The notes under the pieces: model-generated
Database searches by the model: none
Told to the model about the DNA's origin: nothing
The model's input: only the letters and a program-made list of their open reading frames with translations
From: a virus
Strand: one strand, 5' to 3'
DNA length: 21,615 bases
IMG/VR virus record: IMGVR_UViG_3300017755_005244
Location: 1 to 21,615 of that record
Program-made: the position numbers and the translations under genes
Shown here: positions 1 through 7,984 of the stretch, in pieces
How the letters are laid out: each line of letters starts with the position of its first letter
How positions within the stretch are numbered: the stretch's first letter is position 1

Positions 1-19
1 CTCTAACTTGTATGTTCTG

Positions 20-1486
20 TTATCCAGTGTAAGGATTTTCATAATTTATCTTTTCTATATTATACGGGTAATTGGCCTCTTTGTAAAACTTTTTCCTTGC
101 CCCCAGGTGTCTTTTTGCAAACTTACAACTGCTGGTAATATCCCATATCTGTACGCTGTCCTTGTCCTCTGCCTTCCTGATACCACGTCCTATGCTCTGT
201 ATGACCCTGACAAATGACTTGCCTGGCTCTATGAGAACAAGATTAAAAATCCTAGGAATATTAATACCCACAGCGGCAACTCCATATGTGGCAATAATAA
301 CTTTATTTGTCGCAGTAGATATTTCATCGTATTGTTCCTTCCTGTCTGTGTTTTTTGTTGACCCGGACACAAACACTGCATCCTCGATCTGTTCTTCTAA
401 TATCTCTCCTGCGGATATCCTGTCCACAAGTATCAGTGTGTTTCCTGAAGTCGATATGTCTTTGATAGTGTTGGCCACCCACTTCATCCTGGTCTTGTCT
501 GTGGTCAGCCATTTCAGTTCCTCACCGTATGTTTTGAACTGTGGATGATCCTGTGTCTGCAGAACGTTCACGTGGCAGTTTGCCAGCACACCTTTGTCTT
601 GCAGTTCACTGGCCTGTATCCTGTTGGACACTTCTCCTATGCTACATTTCAATCCCATAAACTCGTAATCTGCTTTTGGCACGGTACCAGTCAGTCCCCA
701 ACGTATACCACAGTGTGCGAATGGGCCTGTCAACAATCTTTTCAACACGTCTGCTTTGGCCATATGTACTTCATCTATTATCACGGTGTTGATGCCTTGT
801 ATTGCTTCTAAGAAATCTGTGGTGTGTTCGTCTTTGCTTTTCTTTTCAAGCACATTCAATGACTGCCAAGTTGCTATGGTGTTGAACCGTCCTAGTTCTT
901 TCCGGTCACCGTAGTACACACCAACGTCTAAGTTACAAGCAAGGAAGTCCTCTTCTGTCTGTGTGACAAGACTCTTGTTTGGAACTATGGTTAGTGTTCT
1001 TCCATACGGTTCGACTAGTTGGCACAGTGCCGCTGTAATAATGGTCTTACCTGCACCAGTGGCGATCTCTTGTATGCTCTGTGGATGTTCTATAAATTTA
1101 TTAATTGTCTCCACTTGGTAGTCTCTCAATTCGATTGGTTGTCCCGCCGCCGGATGTTTCTCTGGCCACGTTATGTGTGATAGATAATTTTTGTCTACTG
1201 CTTTGAATTCAAAGTTATGTTGCTGTCTTTTGTCCTCAACGTCTATGTAAACTCCACCCTCATCTAGTATAGGAAGTATTTGGTCAACTAGGTTCAAGTA
1301 GGTCGTACCACCCAGACCAAAAAAACTGACCTTGCCGTCCCATCTACCCAGTTTGACTGCAGGAAGATGTCTAGCATACGGTATCTCATACTTGAATTTG
1401 TTGGATAGTCTCTTACGCCATTCGAGACTAAGATTCTCGAACTTCACGTTCACTTCATCTTTTATTACTAGTTTACAACTGCTCAT
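20..1486 (-). CDS. uvsW: UvsW-type superfamily 2 DNA/RNA helicase
   Basis: The product is a 488-residue helicase of the T4 UvsW type, which in T4 unwinds R-loops and branched recombination intermediates and moves the phage from origin-dependent to recombination-dependent replication. Walker A (ATGAGKT) lies at about residues 142-148, the DEVH box at 238-241 and motif III (LTGT) at 265-268. Motif VI (QSIGRGIR) lies at about 430-437 with both arginines present. The first 110 residues before the motor look like the UvsW N-terminal substrate-binding domain (GRWDGKVSFF). The length is close to T4 UvsW, about 500 residues. One base separates it from the upstream 452-residue gene, so the two probably share a transcript from the promoter at 2871-2898. 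All catalytic motifs are intact. This is the strongest marker that the window is T4-like phage DNA. Confidence 0.93.
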   Translation of the reverse strand: MSSCKLVIKDEVNVKFENLSLEWRKRLSNKFKYEIPYARHLPAVKLGRWDGKVSFFGLGGTTYLNLVDQILPILDEGGVYIDVEDKRQQHNFEFKAVDKNYLSHITWPEKHPAAGQPIELRDYQVETINKFIEHPQSIQEIATGAGKTIITAALCQLVEPYGRTLTIVPNKSLVTQTEEDFLACNLDVGVYYGDRKELGRFNTIATWQSLNVLEKKSKDEHTTDFLEAIQGINTVIIDEVHMAKADVLKRLLTGPFAHCGIRWGLTGTVPKADYEFMGLKCSIGEVSNRIQASELQDKGVLANCHVNVLQTQDHPQFKTYGEELKWLTTDKTRMKWVANTIKDISTSGNTLILVDRISAGEILEEQIEDAVFVSGSTKNTDRKEQYDEISTATNKVIIATYGVAAVGINIPRIFNLVLIEPGKSFVRVIQSIGRGIRKAEDKDSVQIWDITSSCKFAKRHLGARKKFYKEANYPYNIEKINYENPYTG

Positions 1487-1487
1487 T

Positions 1488-2846
1488 CTAAAGTTTTATT
1501 ATAATATGATCATGCCAATCCCAACTACTCGGTTGGTGATCACTATAATACAACTTTTTTGGAAGATTTTCAAGCATTCTTTTCAGATTGTCTGTGCCAG
1601 TAGCATAATAACCACCACCTATGGCAACCAACGAGGCCTTTGGTCTTATTTTACTCTTGATAAGTGCTCTTGGTATTCTATTCCTCACAAATATTATTTT
1701 GGTATCTTGGTTAATAAGTTTGAATTGTTTGCTCATTTGATGTAGTTCATATAGGTTTTCAAAGAACTCTTGGGATTTTTGATTATCAAGTAGATAGGTC
1801 CTGTCACTGTTATGCCTGTCTATGTCTTTTTTATAGATCGGTTCTTTGACATCGAACCCCCAACTGCACTCATTCAATAAATCTATACCATGTGACTTGA
1901 AAGCATTCATCCATTCCCAGAATTCTTTTACATCTTCCTCCATATGGATATCGCCACTCACAGGCATCATTAATGGAAAACAGTTGAGCTCTAACAATCC
2001 TTTGACTACCTCGTTCTTAGAAAAAGTCTTTGAATCAATCCACAACTTATGATGTTTGTTGTGTGATATTTTTTTACCTATGTGTGTCTGTGCAGGCACA
2101 TCTATTCCTTGTGTGGATATATTAAAATTCTTTAACGAGTCCACTTGTTCTAGTGCAGATCGTGGTTTAAGATTTTTGTCCCAATAAGTTTGTAGTGATT
2201 CAGGAGCATCGTTCAATACAATCTGCCCAGCAATTAACTGTGCTGTTGGTTTACGATGTCCTATTATTTCCTTTTTAATTTCTTCATAATCATCAAGCAG
2301 ACTGTTGTCAGTAAATTTGAAATCATATCTTACGGCGATTAGGGTCAGATAATAAGCAGTGACATCACTGTGTGTAAATGTCCATTTCTTTTTCTCACCG
2401 TCATACAGTGCGTACATTCCAGGCAAGTCACGTGTGTCTTTCATACAACGTATCAGTTGTATCACTTTCTTGTGGTATGGGAATCTCATCTCTATTCTTT
2501 CGATGTTGTCGTCGTCTGTGTACTTCTCTATAACTTTATCAAAACTGATAACACGGAAGTCGTCCTCGTACACAGGATCGTCTAACAATTTCTTGATGTC
2601 CATGCCGTGTGCTTGGAACTTGGTTAGGTACCGTTTGAGTATGACCAGGGCCAGTCTTGCCTGTTTCTCTGTCCAGGCGTACTGTGATTCAGCGAGTGAT
2701 CTCACTGTATCGTAATCTTTTGGATGTGGCTTGATTACGGCTGTATTTCCTATCATTGAAGGATTTGCCCAAAAATAATCATTATATGCTAGTATTTTAA
2801 GTGCTTCGTTAATTGTTTTTGGTAAATCTGTGTGCATATCAGTCAT
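1488..2846 (-). CDS. Unrecognised 452-residue protein upstream of uvsW, possibly helicase-related
   Basis: I do not recognise a named family. The protein is 452 residues, soluble-looking and mixed in charge, with no signal peptide or membrane segment and no intact Walker A or DEAD/DEAH box. Around residues 120-185 a stretch beginning RFPYHKKVIQLIR and continuing with KKKWTF resembles the substrate-binding modules that precede the motor in some SF2 helicases (HARP/UvsW-like). This is a pattern impression only. The C-terminal third has a KIIFVRNRIPRALIKSK segment followed by a glycine-rich turn (IGGGYYATGTDNL), which could be a degenerate nucleotide-binding fold. It ends one base before uvsW and is the first gene behind a strong sigma-70-like promoter. 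A shared role with UvsW in replication or recombination is plausible but inferred. Confidence 0.85.
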   Translation of the reverse strand: MTDMHTDLPKTINEALKILAYNDYFWANPSMIGNTAVIKPHPKDYDTVRSLAESQYAWTEKQARLALVILKRYLTKFQAHGMDIKKLLDDPVYEDDFRVISFDKVIEKYTDDDNIERIEMRFPYHKKVIQLIRCMKDTRDLPGMYALYDGEKKKWTFTHSDVTAYYLTLIAVRYDFKFTDNSLLDDYEEIKKEIIGHRKPTAQLIAGQIVLNDAPESLQTYWDKNLKPRSALEQVDSLKNFNISTQGIDVPAQTHIGKKISHNKHHKLWIDSKTFSKNEVVKGLLELNCFPLMMPVSGDIHMEEDVKEFWEWMNAFKSHGIDLLNECSWGFDVKEPIYKKDIDRHNSDRTYLLDNQKSQEFFENLYELHQMSKQFKLINQDTKIIFVRNRIPRALIKSKIRPKASLVAIGGGYYATGTDNLKRMLENLPKKLYYSDHQPSSWDWHDHIIIKL

Positions 2847-2870
2847 GGTATTTTAGATAATTATTAGTAT

Positions 2871-2898
2871 ATTATAGCATAATTGGTAATATAGTCAA
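2871..2898 (-). promoter_or_regulatory. Near-consensus sigma-70 promoter for the 452-aa gene and uvsW
   Basis: Read on the minus strand, the divergent intergenic gap contains TTGACT (2898-2893), a 16-bp spacer and TATAAT (2876-2871). TG lies one base before the -10 box (TGCTATAAT), which makes an extended -10. The -35 matches consensus at 5 of 6 positions and the -10 at 6 of 6. Transcription would begin near 2864, leaving a leader of about 17 bases before the ATG at 2846. This is what host RNA polymerase would read before any phage sigma factor is made, so early expression is inferred. Confidence 0.72.
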
Positions 2899-2900
2899 CC

Positions 2901-3377
2901 ATGAAAAAAACAAAGAACAAAGCGGTAAATGTAAGGAAACAACTTAAAGTCAAACTGGAAAATACTGCGACTAGGTACAAAAACGCCAAAGGTTTCAGAC
3001 CAACAGAACAACAAGCATACCAATGGTTCAGGTACATCAACAGGGCATTATTCAACAGCAGATTACCAATGGTTGACATACAGATAAAGAAATTACACAA
3101 AGACTGGGGTAGGTGTGTGGTCAATTGGGACAATCGAAAAACACCCAAAGGCAGATTCAACCAAAAAATAATTCCTTATCATATCAAATTAGATTACTAC
3201 ATTGAATTACACTGTAAGTTTCCTACTTGGAAAGACTTCATTGAGACTCTAGCACATGAGATGGTGCATCTGTATCAAATGACTTGGTTAAAAGATCCTT
3301 ACTCCAACCACAACAAGAACTTCTTTGCGTGGAGAAACAAATTTAAAATGTCAGGTTTAGGCCTTACTAGGTGCTAA
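2901..3377 (+). CDS. SprT-like zinc metalloprotease-fold protein
   Basis: This 158-residue protein carries HEMVH at residues 119-123 (two zinc ligands and the catalytic glutamate). A later H137 lies in HNKNFFAWRNKF, the position and setting of the third ligand in SprT/Spartan proteins. The N-terminal 30 residues are very basic and fit DNA binding. Cellular SprT-family proteases such as Spartan degrade proteins crosslinked to DNA; the role in phage is not established. Possible roles are clearing host or phage protein from DNA, or processing of a phage protein. It is the only plus-strand gene in the first 12.7 kb. It starts 54 bases from the divergent 452-residue gene, and its last 21 bases overlap the end of the convergent GT42-like gene. 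Only a weak -10-like sequence (around 2870-2875) is seen upstream. Confidence 0.85.
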   Translation: MKKTKNKAVNVRKQLKVKLENTATRYKNAKGFRPTEQQAYQWFRYINRALFNSRLPMVDIQIKKLHKDWGRCVVNWDNRKTPKGRFNQKIIPYHIKLDYYIELHCKFPTWKDFIETLAHEMVHLYQMTWLKDPYSNHNKNFFAWRNKFKMSGLGLTRC

Positions 3378-4112
3378 TATTTTTTCAAATTCAGCGTAAC
3401 TAATCACCTTACTGTTTCCCAGGTCTGTTCCTGTCTGCAAATAGTTTAGATATTCGGGTGGATTGTCATGCACCACTGTGTAGTTGACGTATGGTCTCAT
3501 CTTTAACATGTCTCTGAATTGCTTTAACCAACCTTCGAATATCTTATCGTCATTACGTTCTCCATAACAGGCTGTGTCCTGATATATGTTGTTGAGTTGA
3601 TCTTTTCCGTACTCTCTGAAGTCGTAACCTAAAAGGTAAATGTTTTTGTGCCCGTGAACGCCTGCTGTCCAAAAAGCCGCATTGCCTGAAATCCAGTGTG
3701 GATTTTTTGGTATAAGATTAATCATGCCCTTGCTTTGTTTCCTATTAACTTCAAGTGATGGCCCGTAGTGTACAGTCTTCAATCCTACTTCGTCTTCCAC
3801 CATCTGCATTGACATCTTTGTGTCAACAGAGAATATAAAATCTGGCATGAAATCTCTGTACAATGCATTACAGCCATAGGTTTGTCCTGTTGCTTTAAGT
3901 TTATTGAGGTCAAAATCTTTACGTGACGGACCGTTACCTATGCAGTATGCGTTGCCTCGAGGCACTGCCTTTACTTTGTCCTCATAGAATTGTATGTCTT
4001 GTATACGCTGGCCTTTACGTATTGTCGTGTTAACAACCACGTCCTCACCTGTGTATGGTTGCCATTCTATTGGTTGTACCTCTTGGTTACGTCCTATATT
4101 AATTGTTTTCAT
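3357..4112 (-). CDS. GT42/DUF115-like putative glycosyltransferase
   Basis: The 251-residue product has the nucleotide-binding signature IGNGPSRKDFDLNKL at about residues 58-72. It is followed by GCNALYRDFMPDFIFSVD (80-97) and later by SGNAAFWTAG with LLGYDF (about 142-165). The GNGPS turn, the conserved Asn before an aromatic patch and the late GxDF strand are shared by GT42 sialyltransferases (CstII-like) and DUF115/MAF-type proteins that handle nonulosonic acids. The first 50 residues precede this domain and are unrecognised. It is the last gene of the large minus-strand glycan operon. Its first 14 bases overlap the upstream oxygenase and its end overlaps the convergent SprT gene. The acceptor and sugar cannot be told from sequence; a role unrelated to nonulosonic acid is possible. 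Confidence 0.65.
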   Translation of the reverse strand: MKTINIGRNQEVQPIEWQPYTGEDVVVNTTIRKGQRIQDIQFYEDKVKAVPRGNAYCIGNGPSRKDFDLNKLKATGQTYGCNALYRDFMPDFIFSVDTKMSMQMVEDEVGLKTVHYGPSLEVNRKQSKGMINLIPKNPHWISGNAAFWTAGVHGHKNIYLLGYDFREYGKDQLNNIYQDTACYGERNDDKIFEGWLKQFRDMLKMRPYVNYTVVHDNPPEYLNYLQTGTDLGNSKVISYAEFEKILAPSKA

Positions 4113-4602
4113 TGTCTACCTCGAAATTTAAATTGAAAACTGCTCTGTATCTCTTGTCTGTACAGGTGGTTCCAGTGTGTTGTACATTACCGTCAAACAA
4201 TACTAATCTGTTTTCTACTGACTCTATTATATCTCCATTTTCAAATTTTGTATAGCCGTTATTTGTATTAAGATATAATATTGCAGTCTTAACTTTGCTG
4301 TCCGGTTCTGGTAAGTCGGTGTGTAGTCCGTGTTCTATTATTTTTTCAGTCCTTTGTAGCAAATTGAATTTTGCACGTAATATTTTTTTGAATCCAAGGA
4401 GTTCTTTGAATATGTCCAGTCCCCCTAAAGTGTAACTACTCGTGAATGTATCGTCTTTATATATGAGGTGTGTAAATTGTATGTGTCCGTCGTCAGGTAC
4501 TGTTACACCGTCGTTAATGTACCATGGAAAATTTGTACCAAGCACTATAGTTTTCAAGTCTTCGAGGTCGTCTTTGTTGAGAAAATCGTCGATTATTTTC
4601 AT
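4099..4602 (-). CDS. 2OG-Fe(II) oxygenase (prolyl-4-hydroxylase-like)
   Basis: At 167 residues this fits the small 2-oxoglutarate/Fe(II) oxygenases common in marine T4-like phages. The iron ligands appear as H94-x-D96 (HTD) and H142 (QHTG). R153, in YRAVFNLNF, takes the 2OG-binding position. The spacing between the HxD and the distal His is normal, so the enzyme should be active. Such enzymes hydroxylate proteins, sugars or lipids; the substrate here is unknown. The start overlaps the stop of the upstream KpsS/C-like gene as ATGA (4599-4602), which implies coupled translation. Its place inside a glycan operon suggests modification of a sugar or of a glycosylated protein. Confidence 0.84.
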   Translation of the reverse strand: MKIIDDFLNKDDLEDLKTIVLGTNFPWYINDGVTVPDDGHIQFTHLIYKDDTFTSSYTLGGLDIFKELLGFKKILRAKFNLLQRTEKIIEHGLHTDLPEPDSKVKTAILYLNTNNGYTKFENGDIIESVENRLVLFDGNVQHTGTTCTDKRYRAVFNLNFEVDNENN

Positions 4603-5471
4603 TTCAAATATTTCTCCAGTAATCTAGCCTTTATCCTCGCCCATGGCAGACCTTGTTCTATCTCGTCTTCAAACCATTCTGTGTATGCTAGTTGATTAGT
4701 CCAAGTCAATCTGTTTGGCATGGCTGGTGTATTGATCTCTGCTAATTTGATATTACCCACATCGTGGCATAGGCTTGATTCGGAAACGAACACAGGTATT
4801 CCTCTCATTACAGCCTCCATGGCCGGATTGCTAGAATGGTTTACAACTGCCCAAGTCCTCTCGAGTGTTGCCTTAAAATCTGTGTCGTCGTAAGTCCTGT
4901 AATCTCTTTTTGGTAGTCTAACTTTTACGTTCTTGAATTTATTCTCATCGAATGTGATTACATTACGAGGATGTGGTCTCACCAGTATGGGTCTTGTGGT
5001 GTACTTACGGATTTCTGCAATCTGTTGTTCAATCCACGATGACATCCTAGGTAAACCTTTCCATTGCTCTGATGCGTCATGTTGTCCGCATATCACAATT
5101 AGTTCTCCTGTTGGATTCCATGGCCTTAACTCGTGTTTGAATAAAGGCCAGCGTTTATCGTCGAACTCCTGATTTGCAAAGTCGGCATCTCTGTTTATAC
5201 CGTTGATACCTATCTTGAAACTTAGATTTCTACGAAGACCACCAACTTCAATGACAATTACTGGCTTGCCTGCATTCCTGTATCTATCCCAAACTTCTTT
5301 ATAGCCTTGCATTCTGCCTCTCCATAGCACACTCCATATGACTGCTACGTCACCATTAATTTGTTTATTGACCTGTACGTCCTCTCCGGTTTTTTGCAAT
5401 GACTGTATAAATTTTTTGAAAATTGTTTTACTGTTCTGTGGGCCATGCATTGGCCATACTTCTATCTTCAT
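4599..5471 (-). CDS. KpsS/KpsC-like capsule polysaccharide family protein, copy A
   Basis: This 290-residue protein has the GT-B type pattern of capsule biosynthesis KpsC/KpsS-like transferases. RPHPRN lies at about residues 165-170. A C-terminal donor-site block at about 207-228 reads WAVVNHSSNPAMEAVMRGIP. Its tail shows the same arrangement as three other proteins in the window: a short TWTNQLAYTEW helix followed by an EDEIEQG turn. KpsC and KpsS add Kdo to capsule lipid anchors; here the sugar is not predictable. It overlaps the oxygenase start by four bases (ATGA) and begins one base after the stop of the upstream DAD-motif transferase. A GGA about 14 bases before the ATG is the only Shine-Dalgarno-like element. 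Other copies are at 7984-8964, 8954-9769 and 13432-14244. Confidence 0.74.
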   Translation of the reverse strand: MKIEVWPMHGPQNSKTIFKKFIQSLQKTGEDVQVNKQINGDVAVIWSVLWRGRMQGYKEVWDRYRNAGKPVIVIEVGGLRRNLSFKIGINGINRDADFANQEFDDKRWPLFKHELRPWNPTGELIVICGQHDASEQWKGLPRMSSWIEQQIAEIRKYTTRPILVRPHPRNVITFDENKFKNVKVRLPKRDYRTYDDTDFKATLERTWAVVNHSSNPAMEAVMRGIPVFVSESSLCHDVGNIKLAEINTPAMPNRLTWTNQLAYTEWFEDEIEQGLPWARIKARLLEKYLK

Positions 5472-5472
5472 T

Positions 5473-6339
5473 TTAAATTTTTTTCCAGTAGTCTAGTTCT
5501 CTGATATCTTGCCCGGCTCCTTTGAAATCGTTGGATTTACTTTTTCCCTCTGACTTCCTGTTGCCCTTGAAGTGATCCATGTATAGGCCAAGTTCACTGT
5601 TTATAAACACGTGATGTCCTTTGACACCTTTCCAACGTCCTATGTCGTTAACCTTGACATTTCTTTCTTTTTGATACAGTTTTGATAGATGCCACAGAGT
5701 AGAGCAATCAGTCCACCCGTCTCGCAATTTAAACACAGTGTCGTTGATGTACATATCTTCCCAGTCTATGGTGTAGTTTTGTATTTCTGGATGTTTAAGA
5801 TTGTAACCAACAAATCCACATTCTGGATCTTTGCCGCCGTCGCCTAGGTCTGGATTTGTACGTCCTAGGTAGGTCAACATTGTATCTTGTGGTAATATTT
5901 CAAGTAAGAAGTCTTTTGGCATTGGCCTAAATGAATATGTGTCTGCATCTAACCAGATGATATAATCATATCCCGGAGATGATTTCAAAGCATGAGTCAC
6001 ACAAAAGACTTTGTTTGCAAATCTAACAGCATTCCATTGGTATGAACCCTTGGCGGGCATAGGACCTACTCTGCGAACACCGTTGGGTATTTCTTCAATT
6101 TCTCCGTTTGCAACAGGATCATCTTTGTATTTGTTTTTGAATTTCAACAGTTCAGGTTGCACTTCATGTACATCATACCATTCAACCCTTGGATGTTCAA
6201 ATACATCACTTGGTTGTGCTTCATGATACACTGCAACTTGTACGTCATCTGGCCAGTGCTTCAGAACACTGTCCACTGCACGTTTGGCATACTCGTTCCA
6301 AGTTCCTGGTTTGTATGACGTAAGTACTTTTATCTTCAT
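5473..6339 (-). CDS. GT-A fold glycosyltransferase with DAD motif, copy A
   Basis: This is a putative metal-dependent nucleotide-sugar transferase of 288 residues. IIWLDADTYSFRP places the DAD metal-binding motif at about 131-133, and HVFINSELG with DHFKG (about 243-259) supplies a possible late metal-ligand histidine. An in-frame ATG exists upstream at 6396, inside asnB. I chose 6339 because the paralogue at 10758-11648 begins with the same MKIKV(L/I)TSYKPGTW. The two proteins share long blocks such as NGVRR, DTMLTYLGR and WKGVKGHHVF, so they arose by duplication. The gap to asnB is 16 bases, with no clear Shine-Dalgarno. The exact GT family is uncertain; it resembles GT34/GT77-like phage proteins more than GT2. 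Confidence 0.82.
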   Translation of the reverse strand: MKIKVLTSYKPGTWNEYAKRAVDSVLKHWPDDVQVAVYHEAQPSDVFEHPRVEWYDVHEVQPELLKFKNKYKDDPVANGEIEEIPNGVRRVGPMPAKGSYQWNAVRFANKVFCVTHALKSSPGYDYIIWLDADTYSFRPMPKDFLLEILPQDTMLTYLGRTNPDLGDGGKDPECGFVGYNLKHPEIQNYTIDWEDMYINDTVFKLRDGWTDCSTLWHLSKLYQKERNVKVNDIGRWKGVKGHHVFINSELGLYMDHFKGNRKSEGKSKSNDFKGAGQDIRELDYWKKI

Positions 6340-6355
6340 AATATGGGTATTTAAT

Positions 6356-7984
6356 CTACTCCACCATGTTATATTTTTTAATCCAGTCAGCCACAATCAT
6401 TGTTGGAATACTTGCCTTGCCCGACTGTTTCCACCAATGTTGTAACGGCACAGTCCATCCTGTCTTCATCTTGTCAACGATTATATCTGGCAACAATCCT
6501 TTGTATGCAATCTTAGTTAGAAGTTTAGTATCACTCTTTGTTTCTCCTATTTTCTCGTCACTGTGGATATCCATGCAGTACTGCATGAAAGTTTTTGTCG
6601 CCAAAGGAAAACGACCTTCCATACTGTAAGCCATTCCATACTTGTCGTTCCTCATTAAAAATTCTTCAGGAACCTGTGCAACGCAATCTAGAGCCATATA
6701 TGACCCTATAGGGTCAGCCGGATTCCATAAGTCGTCTGGATAACATTTTAATAATTCATCACGTAGTTTTGCTTTGTCATACACTTTGATTGGTCTCTTT
6801 ATACGGTTGATCCATTTATCTATAATGTCTGACCAACTGTTAAATTGTTCCTTTCTTAATTTCCAATATTTTGGATAGCCACCCAATACCTCGTCCCCCA
6901 TGTCTCCGGCCATTGTTACCACGATTCCGTTATCATGTAACACTTTATTAGTATAACAATACATTGATAGACTTGGATTGTACACAGGTTGCTCAATGTA
7001 ATATATAGAATCATCCCAGTATTGTTTCGCAATTTCTGGTGTAATAAGCACCTCGGTGTGCTTGAAGTTGTTCACGTCTGCCAAGACCTTGGCACAGTCG
7101 GCGTCCTCATTATGATCACCGTCCTTTGGGTGAACGTAATTTGGTTCCATCCTGTTTGTGAAAGTGTTTGCATCACCTAAAACGTTCTTTAGTTCATACG
7201 CTACTAGACTTGAATCAAGACCACCACTCAGGAACACACCAATTTTTCTCCTGCCTATACTGGCCATTTTTATAGACTTTCGTGCTATCATTCTAAATTC
7301 TTCAGCATCAAATTTTTTATTTGAATTTGGTTTTATGAATATTCTTTTTGTTTTTACTATTTTCTTGTTTGCTAGATCATATACTATAGTCTCGCCTGCA
7401 AGTAATTTTTTTATTCCTGTAAAAAAAGTATTGCGTAGTGGATTGATACCAGTTGTGGTCATACAACCTACTGCAAGTTCGTCCTGCTTCCTGCTCCCAG
7501 GAACTTTATCTAACATTCCTTTTATCTCAGATCCAAATACCAATCCTTCTTTGATCAAAGCGTAGTAGACAGGTTTCACACCCGCATGATCCCTACTCAG
7601 AGTAAGTGTGTTCTTATCTACTTCGTAGTAGGCAAAACCATGCATTGAATCTATTTCATCAATAAAGGATAAGCCAAAATTGTCAAGTCCCCATGCAAGT
7701 AGTTCTGTATCACAACCTGATGTATCTGTAAATTCTTTGTATTTGTCCTTAAGGTCATAGTAGTTGAATATTTCTCCGTTGTAAACTAGTATGTTTCCTT
7801 TGGGTGTTGTCCATGGCTGTGTTGCATCACCTGGCTCGCCCATGATACTCAACAAGTTATGTCCTAGAGTGATTTTTTCATTATGCCAGATGCTTGAACC
7901 ATCAGGTCCTCTATGCTTACACATATCTATGAACTGTTTTATAAATGTTGGATTATGTTCGGTTATACCGTATATGCCACACAT
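6356..7984 (-). CDS. asnB: AsnB-type glutamine-dependent amidotransferase (asparagine synthetase family)
   Basis: A complete 542-residue class II amidotransferase. Cys2 is exposed after Met removal (MCGIYG) and is the glutaminase nucleophile. HRGPDG (24-29), NGE (69-71) and GCDTE (90-94) bind glutamine. The synthetase half has the PP-loop SGGLDSS (253-259) for ATP and a later AGDMGDEVLGGY segment. Length matches E. coli AsnB (554). Free-asparagine synthesis is possible, but relatives in O-antigen and capsule clusters (for example WbpS in Pseudomonas) are assigned to amidating uronic acid carboxyls. Its position between a sugar transferase and KpsS/C-like genes favours that reading. It joins the upstream gene by a TAATG overlap at 7984, with AGGA about eight bases before the start. 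Confidence 0.88.
   Translation of the reverse strand: MCGIYGITEHNPTFIKQFIDMCKHRGPDGSSIWHNEKITLGHNLLSIMGEPGDATQPWTTPKGNILVYNGEIFNYYDLKDKYKEFTDTSGCDTELLAWGLDNFGLSFIDEIDSMHGFAYYEVDKNTLTLSRDHAGVKPVYYALIKEGLVFGSEIKGMLDKVPGSRKQDELAVGCMTTTGINPLRNTFFTGIKKLLAGETIVYDLANKKIVKTKRIFIKPNSNKKFDAEEFRMIARKSIKMASIGRRKIGVFLSGGLDSSLVAYELKNVLGDANTFTNRMEPNYVHPKDGDHNEDADCAKVLADVNNFKHTEVLITPEIAKQYWDDSIYYIEQPVYNPSLSMYCYTNKVLHDNGIVVTMAGDMGDEVLGGYPKYWKLRKEQFNSWSDIIDKWINRIKRPIKVYDKAKLRDELLKCYPDDLWNPADPIGSYMALDCVAQVPEEFLMRNDKYGMAYSMEGRFPLATKTFMQYCMDIHSDEKIGETKSDTKLLTKIAYKGLLPDIIVDKMKTGWTVPLQHWWKQSGKASIPTMIVADWIKKYNMVE

Noticed and set aside
1488-2846. Calling the 452-residue protein a functional helicase
   Set aside because: No Walker A, DEAD/DEAH or motif VI is visible; only a weak resemblance to helicase accessory regions.
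2864-3160. Hydrophobic 98-residue minus-strand frame opposite the SprT-like gene
   Set aside because: It is the antisense of a gene with clear HExxH conservation; the hydrophobicity comes from reading Lys-rich codons in reverse.
6339-6396. Longer N-terminus for the DAD-motif transferase (ATG at 6396)
   Set aside because: The extra 19 residues overlap the end of asnB and are absent from the paralogue, which starts with the same MKIKV sequence.
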